Assembly (NCBI RefSeq): GCF_900111895.1
Contig: NZ_FOKB01000005.1
Location: 148,271-212,270, forward strand
Length of the DNA: 64,000 nucleotides
Source of the DNA: Pseudomonas simiae
GTDB lineage: Bacteria > Pseudomonadota > Gammaproteobacteria > Pseudomonadales > Pseudomonadaceae
Direction: 5' to 3'
Shown: positions 25,646-33,169 of the stretch, piece by piece
How the letters are laid out: the number at the start of each line of letters is the position of its first letter
Numbering within the stretch: the stretch's first letter is position 1
Translations under genes and position numbers: made by a program
Notes under the pieces: generated by a model
The model's input: only the letters and a program-made list of their open reading frames with translations
What the model was told of the DNA's origin: nothing
Database searches by the model: none

Positions 25646-27120
25646 GATGAGGATTCCTCATTCAGTTCGGGGGTGAGATCGGATTGATAACGGGCGACGA
25701 TGGCGTCGCGCTTTGGTCGACCATTGGCGGTAAGCAGGCCGTTGGCGGTGGTAAACGGTTCTGCCAGGCGCGTCCAGCGATGCACCTGGGCGTAGTCGGG
25801 CAGGCCGGTGTTGGCCTCGGCCACGGCGGCGGCCAGTTGGGCGGCGCTGCAGTCGGCGCGCAGGGGCCAGAGTAGGGCGTGGTTCTCCGGCAGGGCTTCG
25901 CCATAGACGAATGCCTGGGCGATGATGCCGCCCTGGGTCAACTCGGCCTCGACCCAGTCGGGGTTGACATTGCGCCCGTAACTGGTGACGAACTGATGCT
26001 TCTTGCGGCCCTTGAGGTAGAGAAAACCGTCTTCATCAACGTCACCCAGGTCGCCGGTGGGCCACCATGGCGCGTGCAGGTCGGGCTGGTCCAGGTAACC
26101 GAGCAGCATCGGTCCCTTGACCAGCACTTCGCCGTCTTCCGCCAGGCGGATTTCAACGTGGGGCAGCGGTCGACCGACACTGCCCGGACGGTGTGCCTCA
26201 GGATGATTGAGGCACACCACAGACGCGCATTCCGACAGCCCGTAACCCTCGTAAACCGTCATGCCCAATTGCTGTGCACGTTGCAGCAAGGCCTTGGATA
26301 CGCGTGCGCCGCCGACGGCAGCAAATCGCAGGCTCTTGGGGTTGAACGCCTTTTGCTCGGCGGCGATTACCAGCATCAACAACAATTGCGGCACCAGGAT
26401 CAGGCTGTGGGGCTGGCGCGTTGCCAGGCAACCGAGCAATTGGGCGGCGTCCACCGCGCTGGCGCCCTGAATGCCCAGGCTTTTCTGGCTGGGCAAGCTC
26501 AAAGTGGCGCCGGCATACAAGGCGGCGTAGCAGCCGAGGTTTTCCAGCAATATCGCGATGGGCAACAACGCCAGGTGGTGCCGCGGGTCCCTGGAATGGC
26601 TGGCCTGATGCAACTCGCGGGTAACCCGCAGCAAGCTGTCGGCGCTCAGGCAGACACCTTTGGGGGCCCCGGTGGTGCCGGACGTGAACGTCAGCTTGGC
26701 GGTATTTGACGGCATCGCTGGCCGGCCTTCAAAGGTGCGGCACCAGAACTCGCCGGCTTGGCGGTAACCGCCAGCCTGCAGTTCTGCCGCCAGGTGGGGC
26801 TCGGCGATCACCCGTTCGGCGTGACTCTGTTCCAGGCAATGGGCGCGCTGGGCCGGGCTGAAGAACGGAGGCAGTGTCAGGCAGGTCAAGCCTTCGAACA
26901 GCACTGCCAGGTCCCACAGCATCGCGTCGACGCCATTGTCCAGGGCCAGGGCCACCACCTTGACGCCTTCGTCGCGCAGGCGCTCCTGGCGATAAGCGAC
27001 TTCGGCGAACAGGGAGGTGTAGTCCATTTTCCAACTGTCACCCCACAGGGCGATAGCACCATCGTTGCGTTCGGCATGGCCGCGCAGCATGGCGTGGAAA
27101 CGACGGGTTTCAGGCGACAT
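25642..27120 (-). CDS. AMP-dependent acyl ligase
   Basis: A 492-aa adenylate-forming enzyme. Core motifs: phosphate loop LTFTSGTTGAPKG, YEGYGLSECAS, TGDLGDVDEDGF and LYLKGRKKHQFVTSYGRN. The family activates fatty or aryl acids as adenylates, then CoA or carrier thioesters. I start at ATG 27120 (MSPETRRFHAMLRGHAERN), which overlaps the hemolysin-family gene by 11 bases; the upstream extension is an out-of-frame shadow. No carrier protein gene is adjacent, so CoA is the simplest acceptor, by inference. Confidence 0.9.
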   Translation of the reverse strand: MSPETRRFHAMLRGHAERNDGAIALWGDSWKMDYTSLFAEVAYRQERLRDEGVKVVALALDNGVDAMLWDLAVLFEGLTCLTLPPFFSPAQRAHCLEQSHAERVIAEPHLAAELQAGGYRQAGEFWCRTFEGRPAMPSNTAKLTFTSGTTGAPKGVCLSADSLLRVTRELHQASHSRDPRHHLALLPIAILLENLGCYAALYAGATLSLPSQKSLGIQGASAVDAAQLLGCLATRQPHSLILVPQLLLMLVIAAEQKAFNPKSLRFAAVGGARVSKALLQRAQQLGMTVYEGYGLSECASVVCLNHPEAHRPGSVGRPLPHVEIRLAEDGEVLVKGPMLLGYLDQPDLHAPWWPTGDLGDVDEDGFLYLKGRKKHQFVTSYGRNVNPDWVEAELTQGGIIAQAFVYGEALPENHALLWPLRADCSAAQLAAAVAEANTGLPDYAQVHRWTRLAEPFTTANGLLTANGRPKRDAIVARYQSDLTPELNEESSS

Positions 27121-27784
27121 TGCTGGCGTCCTCGTTCGTAGGCAACCCCAGGCGTGAGAACAGGCCCATGTTGCGCAAATGAATGAACCCGGCGCGGATA
27201 TTGCCGACATGCACCCAAGGCTGGCTCTCGTAGTAGCTGCCCCAGTGCTGGCGCTCATCGCCCAGGCGCTGCGGGTCGGCCGCGCAGAGAGTGACGGGCT
27301 TCAAGCCGAGGCGGTGGAAGCTGTTGACCAGACCGATGTTGCCGGTGAACGCCACCCACTCCAGCCCTCCCATGGCCAGCAGCCAGGTAATGGCGATGAT
27401 GCTCAAGCGCGCACTGCCGGTGTCGCTGGCCGCAAGGTTGCCGACTTCGGCGATGACGCTGCGCTCCACCGGTTGTTCGGCGGCGGCACTGATCAGCGGG
27501 TCGATCGGATGGTCGAGGTAGCGTTCCAGGAACAACGGCTCGGCGCTCGCCAGGCGGACGCCGGCGACCGCGCAGAGCTCATCGTTGGCGTGGCTCACGC
27601 CAAACAACTGCGGCATGAAGTGGCGAATGTCAGCGCCGTGTGCGACGCGGAAACGCTGTTGGATAAATGCCTCGAAGGCAGGTCGCTGAGGGTCTTGGGG
27701 CAGGGCGCGGCAGAGGCGCAGCGGTGCACTGTTTGCCTGGCCGAATAGCAGGGGCAAGGGAATGTTCCAATCGATATCGGGCAT
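27110..27784 (-). CDS. Thermostable-hemolysin-family protein
   Basis: A 224-aa protein resembling the Vibrio thermostable hemolysin (delta-VPH) family. Typical pieces are FIQQRFRVAHGADIRHFMPQL, ELCAVAGVRLA, PLFLERYLD and EVGNLAAS. No signal peptide is visible, and the fold has been likened to acyl-homoserine-lactone synthase/GNAT acyltransferases, so the hemolysin name may mislead. ATG 27784 has GGGAGG 10 bases upstream; the TTG at 27802 overlaps that site. First gene of the seven-gene operon, so it probably supplies the acyltransferase step of the pathway; this is inference. Confidence 0.82.
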   Translation of the reverse strand: MPDIDWNIPLPLLFGQANSAPLRLCRALPQDPQRPAFEAFIQQRFRVAHGADIRHFMPQLFGVSHANDELCAVAGVRLASAEPLFLERYLDHPIDPLISAAAEQPVERSVIAEVGNLAASDTGSARLSIIAITWLLAMGGLEWVAFTGNIGLVNSFHRLGLKPVTLCAADPQRLGDERQHWGSYYESQPWVHVGNIRAGFIHLRNMGLFSRLGLPTNEDASNVA

Positions 27785-27832
27785 TGGCGGTACGCCTCCC
27801 AAGTGAAGTTGGGGGCAGTATCGAAGGCATTT

Positions 27833-27892
27833 CTTAACGAAGTCTGAAGGTGGCGAAAATGATCGATTTGGCGATCTTCAGACTGCCTTAAG
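27833..27892. promoter_or_regulatory. Two divergent 17-bp QseB/PmrA-like sites
   Basis: Plus-strand CTTCAGACTGCCTTAAG at 27876-27892, and its near copy CTTCAGACTTCGTTAAG read on the minus strand at 27833-27849 (15 of 17 identical). Each is a direct repeat of a CTTnAG-like half-site at 11-bp pitch, the spacing used by OmpR-type dimers. They lie between the hemolysin-family operon and cytochrome b561 gene, each oriented towards one of them. Confidence 0.7.
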
Positions 27893-27965
27893 ACTCCTCG
27901 GGGAGGGTGGCGTCGACTCTTCCAAGCCACGTTCGGCCATCCCTTCCCCACAAGGTGTCTTTTTC

Positions 27966-28508
27966 ATGAGCGAAACCCAGACCACACAGCGCTATACACG
28001 GTTATCGATGACCCTGCATTGGCTGATGCTGGCGCTGTTTGTTGGCGTCTATGGCTGCATCGAACTCAAAGGCCTGTTGCCCCGCGGCCATGCGCTCAAA
28101 AGCCTGCTCCTTGGCGGCCACGCACTGTTCGGCAGCGGGATTTTCCTGCTGGTGTGGTTGCGTTTGCTCGGGCGCCTGGCACCTCGGCCACCGATCGTGC
28201 CGCGCCCGCCGGCCTGGCAGACCGGCGTGTCGCACCTTATGCACCTGGCGTTGTACGGCCTGATGATCATCACGCCGATATTGGCCTGGTTGATGCTCAA
28301 CGCCGGCGGCAAGCCCGTGCCGTATTTTGAACTTGCCTTGCCCTCGCTGGTAGCGCCAGATCCGGTCCTGGCCAAGCAATTCAAGCATTGGCACGAATGG
28401 CTGGGCAGTGCCGGTTATTGGTTGATCGGCCTGCATGCGGTGGCTGGGCTTTTCCATCATTACTGGGTGCGAGACAACACCCTGATGCGCATGTTGCCAA
28501 AACGCTAG
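27966..28508 (+). CDS. Cytochrome b561-family di-haem protein
   Basis: A 180-aa inner-membrane protein with four hydrophobic segments. Haem-ligand His are placed as usual: in SMTLHWLMLALF (TM1), LLGGHALFG (TM2), and the C-terminal LIGLHAVAGLFHHYWV. It moves electrons from quinol. It is divergent from the seven-gene operon and faces one of the two 17-bp sites, so it is probably controlled by the same regulator. Cytochrome b561 genes are known companions of QseB-type regulation in enteric bacteria. Confidence 0.9.
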   Translation: MSETQTTQRYTRLSMTLHWLMLALFVGVYGCIELKGLLPRGHALKSLLLGGHALFGSGIFLLVWLRLLGRLAPRPPIVPRPPAWQTGVSHLMHLALYGLMIITPILAWLMLNAGGKPVPYFELALPSLVAPDPVLAKQFKHWHEWLGSAGYWLIGLHAVAGLFHHYWVRDNTLMRMLPKR

Positions 28509-28538
28509 AACCACACAAATCGCGAATAACGTGTCAGG

Positions 28539-28550
28539 TGAAACGTTTCA
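28539..28550. promoter_or_regulatory. Cra/FruR-like palindrome TGAAACGTTTCA
   Basis: A perfect 12-bp palindrome, 134 bases before the sugar-ABC ATPase start. It equals the E. coli Cra consensus and could be bound by a FruR homologue or by the local LacI-type regulator. Confidence 0.55.
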
Positions 28551-28568
28551 TCTTGCGATAAACGGCGC

Positions 28569-28584
28569 ACGCAAGCGCTTGCGT
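28569..28584. promoter_or_regulatory. LacI-family operator ACGCAAGCGCTTGCGT
   Basis: A perfect 16-bp palindrome with central CG, differing at two positions from the PurR operator. The operon's own LacI-type regulator has the recognition helix TSTVSHVLNG, like PurR/RbsR (TVSHV), which fits this sequence. Probable autoregulatory operator 89 bases before the first ATG. Confidence 0.7.
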
Positions 28585-28672
28585 AAGTAAATGTATCTGA
28601 TTAGAGTCGGTGGCAATCGGCTCTGATCCAAGGGGCTCGAATACAAAAATAAAAAAATCCAGGAGCTCATCC

Positions 28673-30205
28673 ATGAGCCTTGAACCCTTGCTTGAGATGC
28701 AGGGCATCAGCAAAACCTTCAATGGTTTGCGCGTGCTCAAGACGGTCGGCCTGAAGGTCTACCCCGGCGAAATCCACGCCTTGATGGGGGAGAACGGCGC
28801 CGGCAAGTCGACGCTCATGAAGATTCTCTCCGGTGCCTACCAAGCCGACCCAGGCGGTGAAATCCGCATTGCCGGTCAGCTCATCCCCACCTTCGACCCC
28901 GCCACCGCCAAAGCCCTTGGCATCGCCGTGATCTATCAGGAATTGAGCCTGTGCCCCAACCTGAGCGTGGCCGAGAACATTTACCTGGGCCGCGAATTGC
29001 GGCGCGGCTGGACCATCGATCGTAAGGGCATGGAGGCCGGTTGCATCGAAGTGTTGCAGCGCCTGGGCGCTGAGTTCACCCCGGCCACGCGAGTCAGCAG
29101 CCTGTCGATCGCCGAGCGTCAGTTGGTGGAAATCGCCCGCGCCCTGCATGCCCACGCCAAGATCCTGGTGATGGACGAACCCACCACGCCCTTGTCATCC
29201 CGCGAGACCGACCGCTTGTTCGCGCTGATCAAGCAACTGCGCAGCCAGGGCTTGGCGATCATCTACATCAGCCACCGCATGGCCGAAATCTACGCGTTAT
29301 CGGACCGCGTCTCGGTGCTGCGTGACGGCCAGTACATCGGCGAGTTGACCCGCGATGCACTGTCCGCCGAAGCGTTGGTGAAAATGATGGTGGGCCGCGA
29401 CCTGTCAGGGTTCTACAAGAAGGAACACGCCGCGTATAACCCCGGCAACGTGGTGATGCGGGTGCGCGACATGGCCGACGGCAAGCGCGTGCGCCACTGC
29501 AGTTTCGACGTGCATGCCGGCGAAGTACTGGGCATTGCCGGCCTGGTCGGGGCAGGGCGCACCGAGCTGGCGCGGCTGATCTTTGCGGCCGACCCACGCA
29601 CCTCGGGCACCCTGGAAGTGGTCGGCAAGGCCGTTACCCCACTGCGCACCCCGGCGGATGCGATTCGCGCAGGCGTCGTCTACCTCACCGAAGACCGCAA
29701 GGCTCAGGGCCTGTTCCTCGACATGAGCGTGGCGGACAACATCAACGTCTGCGCCTGTGTGCCGGATGCCCATGCCGGCGGAGTGCTGGACCGCGACCAT
29801 GCGTTGCAGCGATCCAATGATGCGATCAAGTCGCTGTCGATTCGCGTGGCGTCAGGCAAGGTCAATGCTGGCGCCTTGTCCGGCGGCAATCAGCAGAAGG
29901 TGCTTCTGGCACGGCTGCTGGAGGTCAAACCCCACGTGCTGATCCTCGACGAGCCCACACGCGGCGTCGACATCGGCTCCAAGTCCGAGATCTACCGCAT
30001 CATCAATCAATTGGCCCAGGCCGGCATCGGCATCGTGGTGATTTCCAGCGAGTTGCCGGAAATCATCGGCACCTGCGACCGCGTGTTGATCATGCGCGAA
30101 GGCCAGCTCGTCGCTGAAGTCGGCGGTGCCTCCGGCCAGGCTATTTCCCAAGAACGCATTATTGACCTCGCCACCGGTGGCGATCAGGTGGTTGCCCATG
30201 GCTGA
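28673..30205 (+). CDS. Sugar ABC transporter ATPase (RbsA-like, two ATP domains)
   Basis: A 510-aa double ATPase of the CUT2 class. First half: Walker A GENGAGKST, signature LSIAERQLVEIARAL, Walker B ILVMDEPT. Second half: degenerate Walker A GLVGAGRTE and signature LSGGNQQKVLLAR with LILDEPTRGVD. These features are normal in RbsA/XylG/AraG. AGGAGCTC precedes the ATG. An A-rich run with AANAANAA matches just upstream could be a Crc/Hfq site. The substrate is probably a pentose or sugar alcohol; see the kinase at the operon's end. Confidence 0.92.
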   Translation: MSLEPLLEMQGISKTFNGLRVLKTVGLKVYPGEIHALMGENGAGKSTLMKILSGAYQADPGGEIRIAGQLIPTFDPATAKALGIAVIYQELSLCPNLSVAENIYLGRELRRGWTIDRKGMEAGCIEVLQRLGAEFTPATRVSSLSIAERQLVEIARALHAHAKILVMDEPTTPLSSRETDRLFALIKQLRSQGLAIIYISHRMAEIYALSDRVSVLRDGQYIGELTRDALSAEALVKMMVGRDLSGFYKKEHAAYNPGNVVMRVRDMADGKRVRHCSFDVHAGEVLGIAGLVGAGRTELARLIFAADPRTSGTLEVVGKAVTPLRTPADAIRAGVVYLTEDRKAQGLFLDMSVADNINVCACVPDAHAGGVLDRDHALQRSNDAIKSLSIRVASGKVNAGALSGGNQQKVLLARLLEVKPHVLILDEPTRGVDIGSKSEIYRIINQLAQAGIGIVVISSELPEIIGTCDRVLIMREGQLVAEVGGASGQAISQERIIDLATGGDQVVAHG

Positions 30206-31175
30206 GTTGAATATCGCAACGACAAACAAAGCGGAACGCGCACGCGAGCTGATGCGCACGGTGGGCATGTTGCCCGTGCTGATCTTGCTGTTGGTGGGCT
30301 TTGCCCTGGCCAGCGAGAACTTCCTGACGATGCAGAACCTGTCGATCATCTCCCAACAGGCGTCGGTGAACGTGGTGCTGGCGGCGGGCATGACGTTTGT
30401 GATCCTCACCGCCGGTATCGACTTGTCAGTGGGCGCGATCCTGGCGGCCTCGGCGGTGGTGGCGTTGCAGGCGTCGATGTCGCCGCAGTTCGGCATGTTC
30501 GGGATTGCCGCGGGTATCGGCTTCGGGCTGTTGCTCGGGCTGGTCAATGGCGGGTTGATCGCTTTTATGCGCCTGCCGCCGTTTATCGTCACCCTTGGCG
30601 CACTGACGGCCATGCGCGGGCTGGCGCGGCTTTTGGCGGACGACAAGACCGTGTTCAACCCGGACCTGCCATTTGCCTTCATCGGCAATGACTCGTTACT
30701 CGGCGTGCCCTGGTTGGTGATCATCGCCGTGGCCGTGGTGGCGCTGTCGTGGTTCATCCTGCGCCGCACCGTGATGGGCGTGCAGATCTACTCGGTCGGC
30801 GGCAACCCGGAAGCGGCGCGGTTGTCGGGGATCAAGGTGTGGAAGGTGCTGCTGTTCGTCTACGCCATGTCCGGCGCGCTGGCCGGGCTGGGCGCGGTGA
30901 TGAGCGCTTCGCGTCTATTCGCTGCCAATGGTTTGCAACTGGGGCAATCCTACGAGCTGGATGCGATTGCGGCGGTGATCCTCGGTGGCACCAGTTTCAC
31001 CGGCGGCGTCGGCACCATCGGCGGCACACTGATCGGTGCGCTGATCATTGCCGTGCTCACCAATGGGCTGGTGCTGCTGGGCGTGTCGGATATCTGGCAA
31101 TACATCATCAAGGGCATTGTGATCATCGGCGCGGTGGCGCTGGATCGTTATCGCCAGTCCGGTGCGCGGACCTGA
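30198..31175 (+). CDS. Sugar ABC transporter permease (CUT2, RbsC-like)
   Basis: A 325-aa inner-membrane permease with about ten hydrophobic segments. The CUT2 signature is seen in AGIDLSVGAILAASAV and GGNPEAARLSGI. ATG 30198 overlaps the ATPase stop by 8 bases (coupled). It forms a homodimeric channel in the family. Confidence 0.92.
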   Translation: MAELNIATTNKAERARELMRTVGMLPVLILLLVGFALASENFLTMQNLSIISQQASVNVVLAAGMTFVILTAGIDLSVGAILAASAVVALQASMSPQFGMFGIAAGIGFGLLLGLVNGGLIAFMRLPPFIVTLGALTAMRGLARLLADDKTVFNPDLPFAFIGNDSLLGVPWLVIIAVAVVALSWFILRRTVMGVQIYSVGGNPEAARLSGIKVWKVLLFVYAMSGALAGLGAVMSASRLFAANGLQLGQSYELDAIAAVILGGTSFTGGVGTIGGTLIGALIIAVLTNGLVLLGVSDIWQYIIKGIVIIGAVALDRYRQSGART

Positions 31176-31183
31176 TTTCATAC

Positions 31184-31194
31184 AACAATCACAA
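31184..31194 (+). promoter_or_regulatory. Possible Crc/Hfq target (CA motif) before binding-protein gene
   Basis: AACAATCACAA, one base off the Pseudomonas catabolite-activity motif AACAAYAACAA, 11 bases before ATG 31206 and next to the ribosome site. This would place the binding protein under carbon catabolite repression; prediction only. Confidence 0.45.
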
Positions 31195-31205
31195 GAGAGA
31201 CCCGC

Positions 31206-32138
31206 ATGAACCTTAAACGCATGTTTCCCGTCATTGCCTTGGCTGCCCTGATGTCCCAAGCCGTCGAAGCCCGTGAGTTGAAAGCCCTCGGCATCAGCAT
31301 GGGTTCCCTGGGCAACCCGTACTTCGTGACCCTGGCCGATGGCGCCACGGCGCGGGCCAAGGAGCTGAACCCCAATGTCAAGGTCACCTCGGTGTCGGCT
31401 GACTATGACCTGAGCAAGCAGTTTTCGCAGATCGATAACTTCATTTCATCCAAGGTCGACCTGATCCTGATCAACGCCGTCGACCCGTCTGCCATGGCCT
31501 CGGCGATCAAGAAAGCCCGCGATGCCGGGATCGTCGTGGTCGCTGTGGATGTGGACGCCAAGGGCGTCAACGCCACCGTGCAGACCGACAACGTCGAAGC
31601 CGGCAAGCTGGCCTGCCAGTACCTGGTGGACAAGCTCTCCGGCAAGGGCAACGTGATCATCCAGAACGGCCCGCAAGTGACCGCCGTGACCGACCGCGTC
31701 AAAGGTTGCAAGGCCGCACTCGCTGCTGCGCCCGACATCAAGGTGCTGTCCGATGATCAGGACGGCAAAGGCTCCCGCGAAGGTGGCTTGAACGTGATGC
31801 AGGGTTATCTCACGCGCTTCCCGAAAATCGACGGCTTGTTCGCGATCAACGACCCGCAAGCCGTCGGCAGCGACCTGGCGGCCAAGCAGCTCAAGCGCAG
31901 CGGCCTCATCATCACCTCGGTGGATGGCGCGCCGGATATCGAGAATGCGCTGAAGACCGATTCCCAGATACAGGCGTCTTCCAGCCAGGACCCATGGGCC
32001 ATGGCGCAGACCGCGGTAAACGTGGGCAATGACATTCTCAACGACAAAGCCCCGGCCGAAGCGGTTACCCTGCTCACGCCCAAACTGATCACCCGCGACA
32101 ACATCGGTACGTACAGCGGTTGGTCGAGTAAACATTGA
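31206..32138 (+). CDS. Periplasmic sugar-binding protein (RbsB-like)
   Basis: A 310-aa type 1 binding protein with a signal peptide (MNLKRMFPVIALAALMSQAVEA). Family signatures: SMGSLGNPYFVTLADGA, LILINAVDPSAMASAIKKA, TVQTDNVEAG and a C-terminal VDGAPDIENAL. It supplies the ligand to the CUT2 transporter. The order here (ATPase, permease, binding protein) differs from classical rbs (B first). Confidence 0.92.
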   Translation: MNLKRMFPVIALAALMSQAVEARELKALGISMGSLGNPYFVTLADGATARAKELNPNVKVTSVSADYDLSKQFSQIDNFISSKVDLILINAVDPSAMASAIKKARDAGIVVVAVDVDAKGVNATVQTDNVEAGKLACQYLVDKLSGKGNVIIQNGPQVTAVTDRVKGCKAALAAAPDIKVLSDDQDGKGSREGGLNVMQGYLTRFPKIDGLFAINDPQAVGSDLAAKQLKRSGLIITSVDGAPDIENALKTDSQIQASSSQDPWAMAQTAVNVGNDILNDKAPAEAVTLLTPKLITRDNIGTYSGWSSKH

Positions 32139-32160
32139 TCCATTGAGAAGGAACAACGCC

Positions 32161-33162
32161 GTGGTCACCATGGATGACGTGGCAAGCCGGGCCGGGGTGT
32201 CGACATCGACGGTGTCGCACGTGTTGAACGGCACCCGCAAGGTCAGCCCGGCCACCGTGCTGGCGGTGCAGCAGGCGATCCAGGCGTTGGGCTACATCCC
32301 CAACACGCTGGCGCGCTCGCTGGCCCGGTCAAGCACCAATACCATGGGTGTGGCGATCTCGGCGTTGTCCAACCACTACTTCAGCGAAACGGTGCACGCG
32401 ATTGAAACCGAGTGTGCCAAGCACGGCTACATGATGCTGTTTGTCGACACCCATGATGATCCGGAGCAGGAATTGCGGGTGGTCACGGCGCTGCATCATC
32501 GGCGGGTGGATGGGATTGTGCTGGCGCCCTCCAATGGCTCCAAGGCGCTGGAGTACCTGCGGGCCAACGAGATTCCAGCAGTGCTGGTTGACCGCATGAT
32601 GAGCGATCAATTTGACCAGATCGGGGTGGACAACGCCCAACCGACCCAGGCCCTTATCCAGCACCTGATCGCCCATGGGCACCGGCGGATTGGTTTTATC
32701 GCCGGGCGGGAGGGGTTCAGTACCACGGACGAGCGCGTCGCGGGTTATCGCGCGGCATTGCTCGCGGCGGGGCTGGCGTTTGATCCGCAACTGCTGGTCA
32801 ACGGCGGCTCCAACACTGAACCGGCGCGCAAGGCAACGGTGCAGTTGCTGGGGCTGGCAGCACCACCTACGGCGATTATGGCCGGTAATAACCTGATGAC
32901 CCTCGGCGCCATGCAGGCCCTGCGTGACGCGCAGATTACCGTGCCGGGGCAGATGGCCCTGGTCGGTTTCGATGATTTTGACTGGGCGGACTTTTTCGAG
33001 CCACGCCTGACCCTGATCGCGCAGCCGGTCCAGGCACTCGGCGCCCAGGCCGTGCACCTGTTGTTGCAACGCATGGCCTCGCCTGACGCGCCGCCCCACA
33101 GCGTGCGCCTGACGCCGACCCTGCAAGTGCGTAATTCATGTGGCTGTATTGGATTGGAATGA
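32161..33162 (+). CDS. LacI-family regulator
   Basis: A 333-aa repressor. HTH and hinge: TMDDVASRAGVSTSTVSHVL and NTLARSLA. Periplasmic-binding-like effector domain: DGIVLAPSNGS, GHRRIGFIAGR, GFDDFDWADFF. I start at GTG 32161, with GAGAAGGA about 9 bases upstream; ATG 32170 is an alternative. The helix TVSHV suits the ACGCAAGCGCTTGCGT operator at the operon's head, so it probably controls its own operon. Confidence 0.9.
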   Translation: MVTMDDVASRAGVSTSTVSHVLNGTRKVSPATVLAVQQAIQALGYIPNTLARSLARSSTNTMGVAISALSNHYFSETVHAIETECAKHGYMMLFVDTHDDPEQELRVVTALHHRRVDGIVLAPSNGSKALEYLRANEIPAVLVDRMMSDQFDQIGVDNAQPTQALIQHLIAHGHRRIGFIAGREGFSTTDERVAGYRAALLAAGLAFDPQLLVNGGSNTEPARKATVQLLGLAAPPTAIMAGNNLMTLGAMQALRDAQITVPGQMALVGFDDFDWADFFEPRLTLIAQPVQALGAQAVHLLLQRMASPDAPPHSVRLTPTLQVRNSCGCIGLE

Positions 33163-33169
33163 CCTCCGT

